Below are positions 16,188 to 24,497 of a stretch of 64,000 bases of DNA, piece by piece. This DNA is from Rhizobium sp. BK196 (GTDB lineage: Bacteria > Pseudomonadota > Alphaproteobacteria > Rhizobiales > Rhizobiaceae), in assembly GCF_014193255.1 (NCBI RefSeq), contig NZ_JACHZB010000008.1, forward strand, positions 1 to 64,000, given 5' to 3'. The position numbers were made by a program, and so were the translations under genes. The notes under the pieces are model-generated. The model saw only the letters and a program-made list of their open reading frames with translations, was not told the DNA's origin and searched no databases. Position 1 is the first letter of the stretch. Each line of letters begins with the position of its first letter.

Positions 16188-18698
16188 GTGGATCAGATCG
16201 ATGCCGAGACCAGCCTTGCCTTGCCCACCCCCTTCCTTCGCTGGTTCGCGGAAAAGGGCTGGCGCCCGCGCGCCCACCAGCTTGAATTGCTGGCTCGTGC
16301 CGAAGCGGGCGAGAGCACGCTGCTCATTGCTCCGACCGGCGCCGGCAAGACGCTTGCCGGCTTCTTGCCGGCGCTGACCGACCTCACGCGCCGCGGTAGG
16401 ATTCCGCCAGGCTCGGCCTTCACTGGCATCCACACGCTTTACGTCTCGCCACTGAAGGCGCTGGCCGTCGATATCGAGCGCAATCTCATGAAGCCCGTTA
16501 CCGAAATGGGCTTGCCGATATCGATCGAGAACCGCACCGGCGATACGCCGAACGCCAAACGCCAGCGCCAGAAGCTCAACCCGCCCGATATACTCCTGAC
16601 GACGCCGGAGCAGGTGGCGCTGCTTCTGGCAAATCGGGAGGCGGAGCGCTTCTTCAAGGATTTGAAATACGTCATCTTCGACGAACTCCACTCGCTCGTT
16701 ACCTCAAAGCGCGGCCATATGCTCTCGCTCGGCCTTGGCCGGCTGCGCAGGCTTGCACCCGATCTAAAGACGATCGGTCTTTCGGCGACCGTCGCCGATC
16801 CCCTCGATCTGCAGAAATGGCTGGTGGCGCAGGTGCAGGGAAGGGAAAATCACGCCAGCCTCGTCCTCGTTGACGGCGGCGCAAAGCCCGATATCTCCAT
16901 CCTCAATACCGAAGAGCATATTCCCTGGGCGGGCCATTCCGCTAAATATGCTATTCCGGATGTCTATCGGCAGCTGATCGACCATCAGACCACACTGCTC
17001 TTCGTCAATACCCGCTCGCAGGCCGAAATGCTGTTTCAGGAGCTGTGGACCGTCAACGAGGAGAACCTGCCGATCGCGCTCCACCACGGTTCGCTGGATG
17101 TTGCCCAGCGCCGCAAGGTCGAAGCCGCCATGGCAGCCAACAAGCTGCGGGCCGTCGTCGCCACCTCGACGCTCGACCTTGGCATCGATTGGGGCGATGT
17201 CGATCTCGTTATCCATGTCGGCGCGCCGAAAGGCGCTTCCCGTCTTGCCCAGCGCATTGGCCGCGCCAATCACCGCATGGACGAGCCGTCGAAGGCGATC
17301 CTCGTTCCCGCCAACCGTTTCGAGGTGATGGAGTGCCAGGCGGCACTCGATGCGAATTACATCGGCGCGCAGGACACGCCACCCGTCGGCCGCGGCGGGC
17401 TTGATGTGCTCGCCCAGCACGTGCTCGGCATGGCCTGCGCCGAACCTTTCGATATGCTGGAGCTCTATGACGAGATCACCAGCGCCTCGCCCTATGTCGA
17501 TCTTTCATGGGAAACCTTCGAGCGCGTCGTCGATTTCGTCGCGACCGGCGGTTACGCGTTGCGTACCTATGAGCGCTATGCCCGCATCCGCAAGACCAAG
17601 GAGGGCCGCTGGCGCGTTTCCAATCCGCAGGTCGCCCAGCAATATCGTCTGAACCTCGGCACCATCGTCGAAGATCCGATGCTGAATATCCGCATGGCAA
17701 AGCGTGGCGAGGGCGGCAGGCTCGGCCGCCCCGGTGCCGTGCTTGGCAAGGTCGAGGAATATTTCCTCGAACAGCTCGCACCGGGTGACACCTTTATCTT
17801 CTCCGGCAAGGTACTGCGTTTTGAGGGTATCAGGGAGAGCGAGGCGCTCGTCAGCCCGGCCTATTCCTTTGATCCGAAAATCCCGTCCTATAACGGCGGC
17901 AAGTTTCCGCTCTCGACCTATCTCGCCGATCAGGTCCGCTCGATGCTGGATGATCCGGACCGCTGGCACCGACTGCCGGATCAGGTGCGCGACTGGCTCT
18001 CGCTGCAGAAGGAAAAATCCCTGCTGCCGAAGCACGAGGAACTGCTGATCGAAACCTTCCCGCGTGGCAGCCGAGGCTACATGGTCATCTATCCCTTCGA
18101 AGGGCGGCTGGCGCATCAGACGCTCGGCATGCTGCTGACCAGGCGTCTGGACAGGGCAGGGGCAAAACCCCTCGGCTTCGTCGCCACGGACTATTCTCTT
18201 GGCGTCTGGGGCCTCGAGGATCTCGGCCTGATGATTGCCAATGGCCGCCTCAGTCTCTCCGATCTCTTCGATGAGGATATGCTGGGAGACGATCTGGAAT
18301 CCTGGCTGAACGAATCCTTCCTTTTGAAGCGCACCTTCCGCAATTGCGCCGTGATTGCAGGCTTGATCGAACGGCGCCATCCGGGCAAGGAAAAGACCGG
18401 CCGGCAGATCACTGTCTCGGCCGACCTCATCTACGATGTGCTCAGAACCCACGAGCCTGACCACATCCTGCTGCAGGCGACGCGACAGGATGCGGCGTCG
18501 GGACTTTTGGATATTTCCCGCCTTGGCGATATGCTGAAGCGAATCAGGGGCCACATCACCCATCGGCCGCTGGACCATATCTCGCCGCTCGCCGTGCCGG
18601 TCATGCTGGAAATCGGCAGGGAATCGGTGCCGGGTCAGGCTCATGACGCACTGCTTGCCGAAGCCGCCGACGATCTGATCGCCGAGGCGATGGGCTGA
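16188..18698 (+). CDS. Ligase-associated DEXH-box helicase (Lhr-like)
   Basis: 836 residues if it starts at the GTG at 16188; the frame is open back to an ATG at 16056, which would overlap the Rrf2 gene, so the exact start is uncertain. Superfamily 2 helicase with motif I APTGAGKTLAGF, DEXH box FDELHSL, motif III LSATVADP, and motif VI QRIGRANHR. A long C-terminal region (about 450 residues), containing PGDTFIFSGKVLRFEG and a Trp-rich segment, is typical of Lhr-core. In several bacteria this helicase clusters with PdeM, a nuclease and an ATP-dependent ligase in a DNA-damage response set. Here pdeM follows after 37 bases. Confidence 0.93.
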   Translation: MDQIDAETSLALPTPFLRWFAEKGWRPRAHQLELLARAEAGESTLLIAPTGAGKTLAGFLPALTDLTRRGRIPPGSAFTGIHTLYVSPLKALAVDIERNLMKPVTEMGLPISIENRTGDTPNAKRQRQKLNPPDILLTTPEQVALLLANREAERFFKDLKYVIFDELHSLVTSKRGHMLSLGLGRLRRLAPDLKTIGLSATVADPLDLQKWLVAQVQGRENHASLVLVDGGAKPDISILNTEEHIPWAGHSAKYAIPDVYRQLIDHQTTLLFVNTRSQAEMLFQELWTVNEENLPIALHHGSLDVAQRRKVEAAMAANKLRAVVATSTLDLGIDWGDVDLVIHVGAPKGASRLAQRIGRANHRMDEPSKAILVPANRFEVMECQAALDANYIGAQDTPPVGRGGLDVLAQHVLGMACAEPFDMLELYDEITSASPYVDLSWETFERVVDFVATGGYALRTYERYARIRKTKEGRWRVSNPQVAQQYRLNLGTIVEDPMLNIRMAKRGEGGRLGRPGAVLGKVEEYFLEQLAPGDTFIFSGKVLRFEGIRESEALVSPAYSFDPKIPSYNGGKFPLSTYLADQVRSMLDDPDRWHRLPDQVRDWLSLQKEKSLLPKHEELLIETFPRGSRGYMVIYPFEGRLAHQTLGMLLTRRLDRAGAKPLGFVATDYSLGVWGLEDLGLMIANGRLSLSDLFDEDMLGDDLESWLNESFLLKRTFRNCAVIAGLIERRHPGKEKTGRQITVSADLIYDVLRTHEPDHILLQATRQDAASGLLDISRLGDMLKRIRGHITHRPLDHISPLAVPVMLEIGRESVPGQAHDALLAEAADDLIAEAMG

Positions 18699-18735
18699 CG
18701 AGTGGGCCTGAGAAATCGGGCTGGAAACGACTGGA

Positions 18736-19473
18736 ATGACGAGAGTGATGAACCGCTTGGCGCTCGCCCGTGACATGACTGGTCTTGCCGCAATACCGGG
18801 CGTCGAAACCGCCATTCACGGTGTTGCTGCCGTTTGCGATCCGCTTGGCGCGCTCTATCTGCCGGATGCCGGCATTCTCGTCGTCTCCGACCTGCATCTC
18901 GAAAAAGGGGCAGCCTTTGCCCGCCGCGGCATGATGCTGCCGCCCTATGATACGCTGGCGACGCTCACAGTGCTCGCCGCCGTCATCTCCCGTTACGATC
19001 CGAAGATCGTCATTTCGCTCGGCGACAATTTCCACGACCGCGTCGGCTCAGAGCATCTGCCGGATGCCTTCCGCACGCTGATCGTCGAAATGGCCCGCGG
19101 CCGCGAATGGATATGGATCAATGGCAACCATGATCCTGATGGCACCGTCGATCTGCCTGGCGCCTGTTCGGACGAGCTATACTATGCCGGCCTGATCTTC
19201 CGCCACGAGCCGCGCGAAGGCCTGCAGCAGGGCGAGATCGCCGGTCACCTACATCCTGCCGCCACCGTCCGCCGCCGCGAAAAATCCGTCCGCCGTCCCT
19301 GCTTCGCGACAGACGGCGCCCGCTTGCTGATGCCGGCTTTCGGTGTCATGAGCGGCGGGTTGGACCTCGGCCACAAGGCGATGAAAGGCCTCTTCGACAA
19401 TGCCTTGCTGATTGCCCATCTTCTCGGCCGCGACCGGATCTATTCGGTCCGCTATGGCAATTTGCGCGGCTGA
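18736..19473 (+). CDS. pdeM: Ligase-associated DNA damage response endonuclease PdeM
   Basis: 245 residues (ATG at 18736; a second ATG at 18748 is possible). A calcineurin-type metallophosphatase with the full metal-site set: VSDLHLEKG (D-x-H), SLGDNFHD, INGNHDP and AGHLHPA. The name comes from the family found next to Lhr-like helicases and cisplatin-response ligases. It is probably co-transcribed with the helicase. The matching ligase and beta-lactamase-fold exonuclease of that set are not in the window. Confidence 0.92.
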   Translation: MTRVMNRLALARDMTGLAAIPGVETAIHGVAAVCDPLGALYLPDAGILVVSDLHLEKGAAFARRGMMLPPYDTLATLTVLAAVISRYDPKIVISLGDNFHDRVGSEHLPDAFRTLIVEMARGREWIWINGNHDPDGTVDLPGACSDELYYAGLIFRHEPREGLQQGEIAGHLHPAATVRRREKSVRRPCFATDGARLLMPAFGVMSGGLDLGHKAMKGLFDNALLIAHLLGRDRIYSVRYGNLRG

Positions 19474-19503
19474 CGCATTCTCCTTCCCCGCGAAGGGAAG
19501 GGT

Positions 19504-20085
19504 TCAATTGCATCCCTGCAACTGCTGCTGATAGGACCCGGCCATCCGGGCGAATTTCTGCGCCGTCTGCTGCAATTGTCCGTTGTTGCGCCAGTCGCCG
19601 CGCCTGTAGCCGGTCGGGCCGGAATAATAGGCGAGGTAGAGATTATAGGCGTCGTTGAGCGGAATGCCGGTCGCTTGGGCGTTGCTGTAGTGGTACCAGC
19701 CGATGAAATCGATCGCGTCGGAAAAATTTGTCCGTCGTGCGGCCCAGTTGCCGGTTTCCGACTGGTAGTGGTCCCAGGTTCCGTTCAGTGCCTGCGAATA
19801 GCCATAGGCGGTCGACGGCCGCGTCCAGGGAATGAAGCCGAAAAGTTTCGTGCGTGGCGGGCGCGCATAGGGCTGGAAGCCGGATTCGACATACATGGTC
19901 GCCATCAGGATCGGCACCGGCACGCCATATTTCTTCTCCGCACGCTCCGCAGCACCCTGCCAGCTTGTGAAGAGCCCGTCTTTCTGGTCGAAGACGGCGC
20001 AGATATTCTTCGTCTGGCGGGGCGCTGTCGCGCAGCCGGCAAGCAGGGCCAGTCCGACGAACGCGAGCACGATACGAGTACGCAT
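19504..20085 (-). CDS. Lytic transglycosylase SLT-domain lipoprotein
   Basis: 193 residues. It has a lipoprotein signal with LLAGC at about 14-18. The SLT/lysozyme-like domain follows with the catalytic Glu in MYVESGFQPYA, then STAYGYSQAL and LYLAYYSGPTGY, the three conserved family blocks. It should cleave peptidoglycan from the outer-membrane inner leaflet. GAGAGG precedes the ATG at 20085. Monocistronic, in the same direction as the hydrolase gene that lies upstream. Confidence 0.93.
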   Translation of the reverse strand: MRTRIVLAFVGLALLAGCATAPRQTKNICAVFDQKDGLFTSWQGAAERAEKKYGVPVPILMATMYVESGFQPYARPPRTKLFGFIPWTRPSTAYGYSQALNGTWDHYQSETGNWAARRTNFSDAIDFIGWYHYSNAQATGIPLNDAYNLYLAYYSGPTGYRRGDWRNNGQLQQTAQKFARMAGSYQQQLQGCN

Positions 20086-20142
20086 GATACAAACCTCTCG
20101 TTTCCGAGAGATTACTAACTCGTAAACGTTAAAGAGCGGTTT

Positions 20143-21090
20143 TTATGCGAATACGAGATGTTCCGGCAGTTTTTTCCGGGGCCAGGGATTGGTGCCGTCC
20201 CGCAGCCAGAGCAGAGTGTCGAGCCAAAAGCCGGCGGCGTGACGCGCGTGGAAAAGATCGAAATGCCCGATTTTCGGAAATCCGAGATCTTCCGGCGTCA
20301 GCAGCACTTCTTCCACCTTTGCGTTGCGATAATGGGAAAGACCGCGCCTGATGGCGTGGACGGTCGCAATCTCGTCATCGGTGACGGTGAGGCTCAGGAT
20401 TGGCGCATGAAAATTTTCGAAGGGCTTCGAGGCGCCGGCCCTTTCGGTAGCCGGCGGATGAGGATCGATCCATCCCCGCTGGAACGCCCAGTCGAACGCA
20501 ACGCCCCTCGGCAGATCCTCGAGCCAGTCGAGACGCCGCCCTGGAAAATAGCCGAGCAGCAAGGTCGCCGCTGGCATGAAAAGATGCCATTTCAGCAGCA
20601 GCCGCCAGCGGTGCGCGGGGGCATAGTCTCGCCAGTTCCCATGTTGGGCGCCGACGGCAAGCATGCGCGTGATGCGGTCGACATGGGCCGAAAGGCCGGG
20701 CAGAAAGCCGCCGATACTGTGTCCGACGACGAAAAGCGGCTGGCCGGGCCGCTGGCCTTCCATGAAAAGCAGCGCCGCATCGAAATCCAGTTCGCCCCAG
20801 TCCCGCCAGCGATAGCCGCAGTTGCGTAACCGTTCTGGGCGCGACAGGCCGATGCCGCGATAATCATAGGTCAGCACGTCAAAGCCGTGTTCGGCGAGAA
20901 AGCGCGCATAATAGTGATAATAACGTGCCGCAACGCCGGTCGCCGGATTGATGACGACGCTGCCGATGCTGTTGTAGCTGATGGCACTCCAGAGATGGCC
21001 GCGAAGTTTAATGCCATCACGGCATCCGATCACGACAGTTCCCGCCTCCTGTGCAAGGTCGCTCTTCCTCCGCTTGCTTGCAGCCGGCAT
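20143..21090 (-). CDS. Alpha/beta-fold hydrolase
   Basis: 315 residues. Nucleophile elbow GHSIGG at about 125, an oxyanion-type turn NPATGVAARYYHYYA, the acid Asp in SLTVTDDEIA, and the catalytic His in KIGHFDLF. The order Ser-Asp-His and the overall length fit the serine aminopeptidase/lysophospholipase-like branch of alpha/beta hydrolases; the substrate is unknown. GGGAGAG lies ahead of the ATG at 21090. It is divergent from a TetR regulator gene 86 bases away, which probably controls it. Confidence 0.9.
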   Translation of the reverse strand: MPAASKRRKSDLAQEAGTVVIGCRDGIKLRGHLWSAISYNSIGSVVINPATGVAARYYHYYARFLAEHGFDVLTYDYRGIGLSRPERLRNCGYRWRDWGELDFDAALLFMEGQRPGQPLFVVGHSIGGFLPGLSAHVDRITRMLAVGAQHGNWRDYAPAHRWRLLLKWHLFMPAATLLLGYFPGRRLDWLEDLPRGVAFDWAFQRGWIDPHPPATERAGASKPFENFHAPILSLTVTDDEIATVHAIRRGLSHYRNAKVEEVLLTPEDLGFPKIGHFDLFHARHAAGFWLDTLLWLRDGTNPWPRKKLPEHLVFA

Positions 21091-21176
21091 ATGTCTCTCC
21101 CTTGCCTGCGCTTTGGCGGGAACAGTAAGTGACAGTTGATGTTGAGGATACTCACTAGTCGGTATACATTGCCGGC

Positions 21177-21758
21177 ATGGTCAAATCTGCTTCCGACACA
21201 CGCGAACGCATCGTTGCCGCCGCCGCCAAACTGTTCTACAGCGAAGGCATTCGGGCCGTGAGCGTCGATGCCGTGGCGGAGAAGGCTGGTGTCACCAAGC
21301 GCACCCTCTATTATCATTTCGACAGCAAGGACGATCTGATCGCCGCCTATCTGGAAACCCGGGATCAGCCCAATCTCGCTGTCTACAGGCGCTGGTTTGC
21401 AGAAACGGACGGCGATCTCGCGGCGAAGGTAAAAGGCATTTTCGACAATCTCGCCCGTTCTGCCCGACATCCGAAATGGAAGGGCTGCGGTTATCTCAGA
21501 ACCTCCGCTGAGCTTGCCAATATGCCCGGCCATCCCGCCATCAAGGTTGGCGCCGCGCATAAGAAGAATGTCGAGCAATGGCTCGCTGCTCTCTTCGAGG
21601 AACAGCATCTTATCGAGGCGCCGAAACTCGCCCGCCAGGTCATTCTGCTGCTCGACGGCTCCTTTGCCGCCGTGCTCCTGCATCGCGATCCTAACTATAT
21701 GGGAACAGCAGGCGAAGCGGCCGCAGCCTTGCTGGCTGCAGCCTGTAAAGGCAAATGA
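21177..21758 (+). CDS. TetR/AcrR family transcriptional regulator
   Basis: 193 residues. The N-terminal DNA-binding domain shows ERIVAAAAKLFYSEGIRAVSV, VAEKAGVTKRTLYYHFDSKDDLI, a standard TetR helix-turn-helix (about 10-55). The C-terminal helices contain the ligand pocket, not recognisable in type. It is divergent from the hydrolase gene and convergent with the DHFR-like gene, with stop codons directly abutting (TGA then TCA). Likely represses the hydrolase in response to a small molecule. Confidence 0.92.
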   Translation: MVKSASDTRERIVAAAAKLFYSEGIRAVSVDAVAEKAGVTKRTLYYHFDSKDDLIAAYLETRDQPNLAVYRRWFAETDGDLAAKVKGIFDNLARSARHPKWKGCGYLRTSAELANMPGHPAIKVGAAHKKNVEQWLAALFEEQHLIEAPKLARQVILLLDGSFAAVLLHRDPNYMGTAGEAAAALLAAACKGK

Positions 21759-22319
21759 TCAGATAGCTCTGACAGGCTCGTAGCGCAGGATCACTGCGCC
21801 GCTCTTCGTCACAGACGAGTCGAGCAGTTTCAGGGGCTGCTGTGCATCCGCAGGCTTGAAATGCGGATTACCGCCGCCGAGAATGACAGGCACCAGGCAG
21901 ATGCGAATTTCATCCACCAACCCCGCCTTCAGAAGGGTATCGGCGAGCTCGGCGCTGCCGAAGATGAAGATCGTCTTGCCATCCTCTTCCTTCAGCCGCT
22001 TCAGTTCGGACACTGGATCATTGACGACGCGCGTATTGTTCCAATCCGCCTTTTCCATGGTCCGCGAGACAGCGATCTTGGCGATGCCGTTCATATAAGC
22101 CTTGATCTTCTCTTCGCCCTCGGCGGTCGGCCAGTAGGCGGCCATGCCCTCATAGGTCTTGCGGCCGAAGACCAGAAGATCGCCCTCCTCGCCGAACTGC
22201 TCGGCATATTTTTCGAGCTCCGGCCCCCAGGCCAGATTATGGAAATCGATATCCCACGGTTTCGATCCCTCGAAATAGCCATCCAGCGTCATCAGGTTCC
22301 AGACAACAAGCTTTCTCAT
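21759..22319 (-). CDS. Dihydrofolate reductase-like (RibD C-terminal domain) protein
   Basis: 186 residues from the ATG at 22319 (GGAGG five bases upstream), not from the longer open frame. The pattern is that of RibD-C/DHFR-like reductases: VWNLMTLDGYFEG, LLVFGRKTYEGMAAYWP, IFIFGSAELADTLL, VDEIRICLVPVILGGGNP. Stand-alone members are common and their substrate is usually unknown; they bind NADPH and may reduce pterins or related compounds. Convergent with the TetR gene. A true folA role is unlikely because the FolA signature is not seen. Confidence 0.9.
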   Translation of the reverse strand: MRKLVVWNLMTLDGYFEGSKPWDIDFHNLAWGPELEKYAEQFGEEGDLLVFGRKTYEGMAAYWPTAEGEEKIKAYMNGIAKIAVSRTMEKADWNNTRVVNDPVSELKRLKEEDGKTIFIFGSAELADTLLKAGLVDEIRICLVPVILGGGNPHFKPADAQQPLKLLDSSVTKSGAVILRYEPVRAI

Positions 22320-22546
22320 TTCAGCCTCCATTCGCTCCGTGTCGATATTAAAACCAGTTGTGTTTAGAAACTGGTTAAACGTAACTCGACTGATAGCAAA
22401 ATGCAAGCGGTTTTGAGGATGTATCGCGGAGCGTCATCGCTCACCCGTCATTGGCATCGGAGTGAGCTTCTGCCGCCGGGTATAACCTGCGCTTGGCTAT
22501 TCGAAGGAAACTTCCAGAGGTCGTCGGCGACGAAAAATAGGTCCGG

Positions 22547-23350
22547 TCAATCCTTGCGGAAGATCAGGCTGGCGCCCCATCCCGTCAGCACGGCCAGCAG
22601 CACCGCAAAACAGCCGTAGAAAATCGGCTCCTCATGCGCCGCATCGGTGATCGTCTGCTCGATGCCGGTCTTGATGACCCGCAACGGCTGCGATTTCTGC
22701 GTCACGAACTTTCCGCTCTTGAACAGGTAGGCGCGTACCGTATGCACGCCGTTCGGAATATTGGCCGGCAGCCGCAGGCTTGCCTTGAAGAGATTGGAGG
22801 AGACGAAGCGCACCCCGCTCGGGTCGCGCTCGTATAGACCCCCGACCTGCTGCAGACGGCGAAAGGCGGTGCGGAATTCGTTGAGACTGTTGAAGTTGCC
22901 GGCAAAATCGATCGGGCGCAGCGGAATATGGTCGATGCCGATACCCTCTCCGGTCAGGTCGAGCGGCGTCGTGATGTCGTCAATCGAGCGCGAACTCGAC
23001 ATCGAGTAGGAATGCGGCACCTCGGCAAAGGTCATTGACGAGGTATTGATCCAGATGCCGAAGACCCGCTCCTTTTTGCGCACCGTGGCGTCTTCGCGCG
23101 GGCCTTCCAGAACCACGATGACGTCATACTGGCCGATGGCAAGCAGCAGGTCGTCGGTATTCGTCACCGCGCCGAAAATCGTCAGGTCCGCGCCGCGGAA
23201 ATCGGAGGTAATGGCGATTTCGCTGGTGGAGGTACCGATTTCCAGCCCCTCGCGCTCGGCCCGCGTCGTTCCCTGTCCCGGCAGCAGCACCTGTGCCGCC
23301 GCAGCGACAGGCATGAGAAGGGTAAGGAGGAGCAGCAGGAGCTGAAGCAT
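22547..23350 (-). CDS. TIGR02186 family transmembrane protein
   Basis: 267 residues. N-terminal signal/anchor helix (about 1-20) followed by a large extracytoplasmic domain of beta character with a conserved AITSDFRGADLTIFGAV, and one C-terminal membrane helix (about 240-262). This arrangement matches the alphaproteobacterial TIGR02186 proteins that are usually encoded beside a TauE/SafE exporter, as here, where the start overlaps the TauE stop by one base. The role is unknown; it may assist the exporter. Confidence 0.85.
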   Translation of the reverse strand: MLQLLLLLLTLLMPVAAAAQVLLPGQGTTRAEREGLEIGTSTSEIAITSDFRGADLTIFGAVTNTDDLLLAIGQYDVIVVLEGPREDATVRKKERVFGIWINTSSMTFAEVPHSYSMSSSRSIDDITTPLDLTGEGIGIDHIPLRPIDFAGNFNSLNEFRTAFRRLQQVGGLYERDPSGVRFVSSNLFKASLRLPANIPNGVHTVRAYLFKSGKFVTQKSQPLRVIKTGIEQTITDAAHEEPIFYGCFAVLLAVLTGWGASLIFRKD

Positions 23351-24273
23351 CAGTTCCCCATTCCCATGACCACCGAATAGATGTCTTCCGGCGTCACGAC
23401 CAGAGCGACAGCGAGGCGCAGGCCGACGGCAAGAACGAGAAGGCCGAGCAGCGCGCGCAGCTGCTCGCCGCGCAGCCGCTGGCCGACGCGCACCCCGTAT
23501 TGTGCACCGATGACGCCGGCGAGCATCAGGAAGAAGGCGAGCACGATATCGACGGAATAGTTGGTCGCGGCCTGCACGATCGTCGTATAGGCGGTGACGA
23601 AGATGATCTGGAAGAGCGAGGTCCCGACGACCACGTTGGTCGGGATGCGCAGCAGGTAGATCATCGCCGGCACCATGATGAAACCGCCGCCGACACCCAT
23701 GACAGAGGTGAGGATGCCGATCGCAAAGCCGAGTGCCACGATCGGGATCACCGAAAGATAGATCTTCGATTTCTTGAACCGCACCTTGAGCGGCAGCTTG
23801 TGGACCCAGTGCTGGTGGCCGGGCCGGCGAGGGGCGGGCGCTTCGTTACGGGCTGCACGGCGCATGGCGTTGACGCTTTCCCAAAGCATCAGCCCGCCGA
23901 CCGTGCCGAGGAAGATGACGTAAAGCAGGGAGATGAAAAGGTCGAGCTGGCCAACGGCGCGCAGCAGCGAGAAAATCCAGATGCCGACCGTCGCGCCCGA
24001 AAGACCGCCGACAAGCAGCACAGTGCCGAGCTTCACATCCAGCGTGCCGCGTCGGAAATGCGTGATCGCTCCCGATATCGAGGAAGCGACAACCTGGTTG
24101 GCCCCCGTTGCGACGGCAACGACCGGAGGAATGTTGTAGAAGATCAGGAGGGGCGTTATCAGAAAGCCGCCGCCAACGCCGAACATGCCGGACAGGAATC
24201 CGACGGCAGCCCCCATGCCGAGAATGATGAAGATGTTCACCGACAATTCTGCGATGGGCAGATAGATTGTCAC
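23350..24273 (-). CDS. TauE/SafE family anion exporter
   Basis: 307 residues with eight or so hydrophobic helices and the repeated GVGGGF motif (FGVGGGFLITPLLI early, and VMGVGGGFIMVPAMIYLL in the second half), the hallmark of TauE/SafE. Such proteins export sulfite, sulfonate-derived anions or similar species. It is the first of a two-gene unit with the TIGR02186 gene, in which the stop and the next start overlap. No taurine or sulfur genes are adjacent, so the substrate is open. Confidence 0.92.
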   Translation of the reverse strand: MTIYLPIAELSVNIFIILGMGAAVGFLSGMFGVGGGFLITPLLIFYNIPPVVAVATGANQVVASSISGAITHFRRGTLDVKLGTVLLVGGLSGATVGIWIFSLLRAVGQLDLFISLLYVIFLGTVGGLMLWESVNAMRRAARNEAPAPRRPGHQHWVHKLPLKVRFKKSKIYLSVIPIVALGFAIGILTSVMGVGGGFIMVPAMIYLLRIPTNVVVGTSLFQIIFVTAYTTIVQAATNYSVDIVLAFFLMLAGVIGAQYGVRVGQRLRGEQLRALLGLLVLAVGLRLAVALVVTPEDIYSVVMGMGN

Positions 24274-24497
24274 AGCCGACCCCGATTATCGCCGCTCCCG
24301 CCGGAGCTGCTCTCTCACGTCCCCATTCGAATGGCGCATCCTACTGTGAAAACGTTGCCAGAGGCTTTCGAAGAAAAAAAGCATGGTCAGCAGGATGCGA
24401 GTCCCGATATGTCCCGCATAATCCGGCTTTTTTCAGGTTTTGTGACAGTTGGCACGAAAGTGCGCAAAGCCCTGCGGCAGGGTGCCGCCGGGTTGTC

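Noticed and set aside
17505..18815. A 436-codon open frame on the minus strand
   Set aside because: It is antisense to the Lhr helicase, whose motifs are intact.
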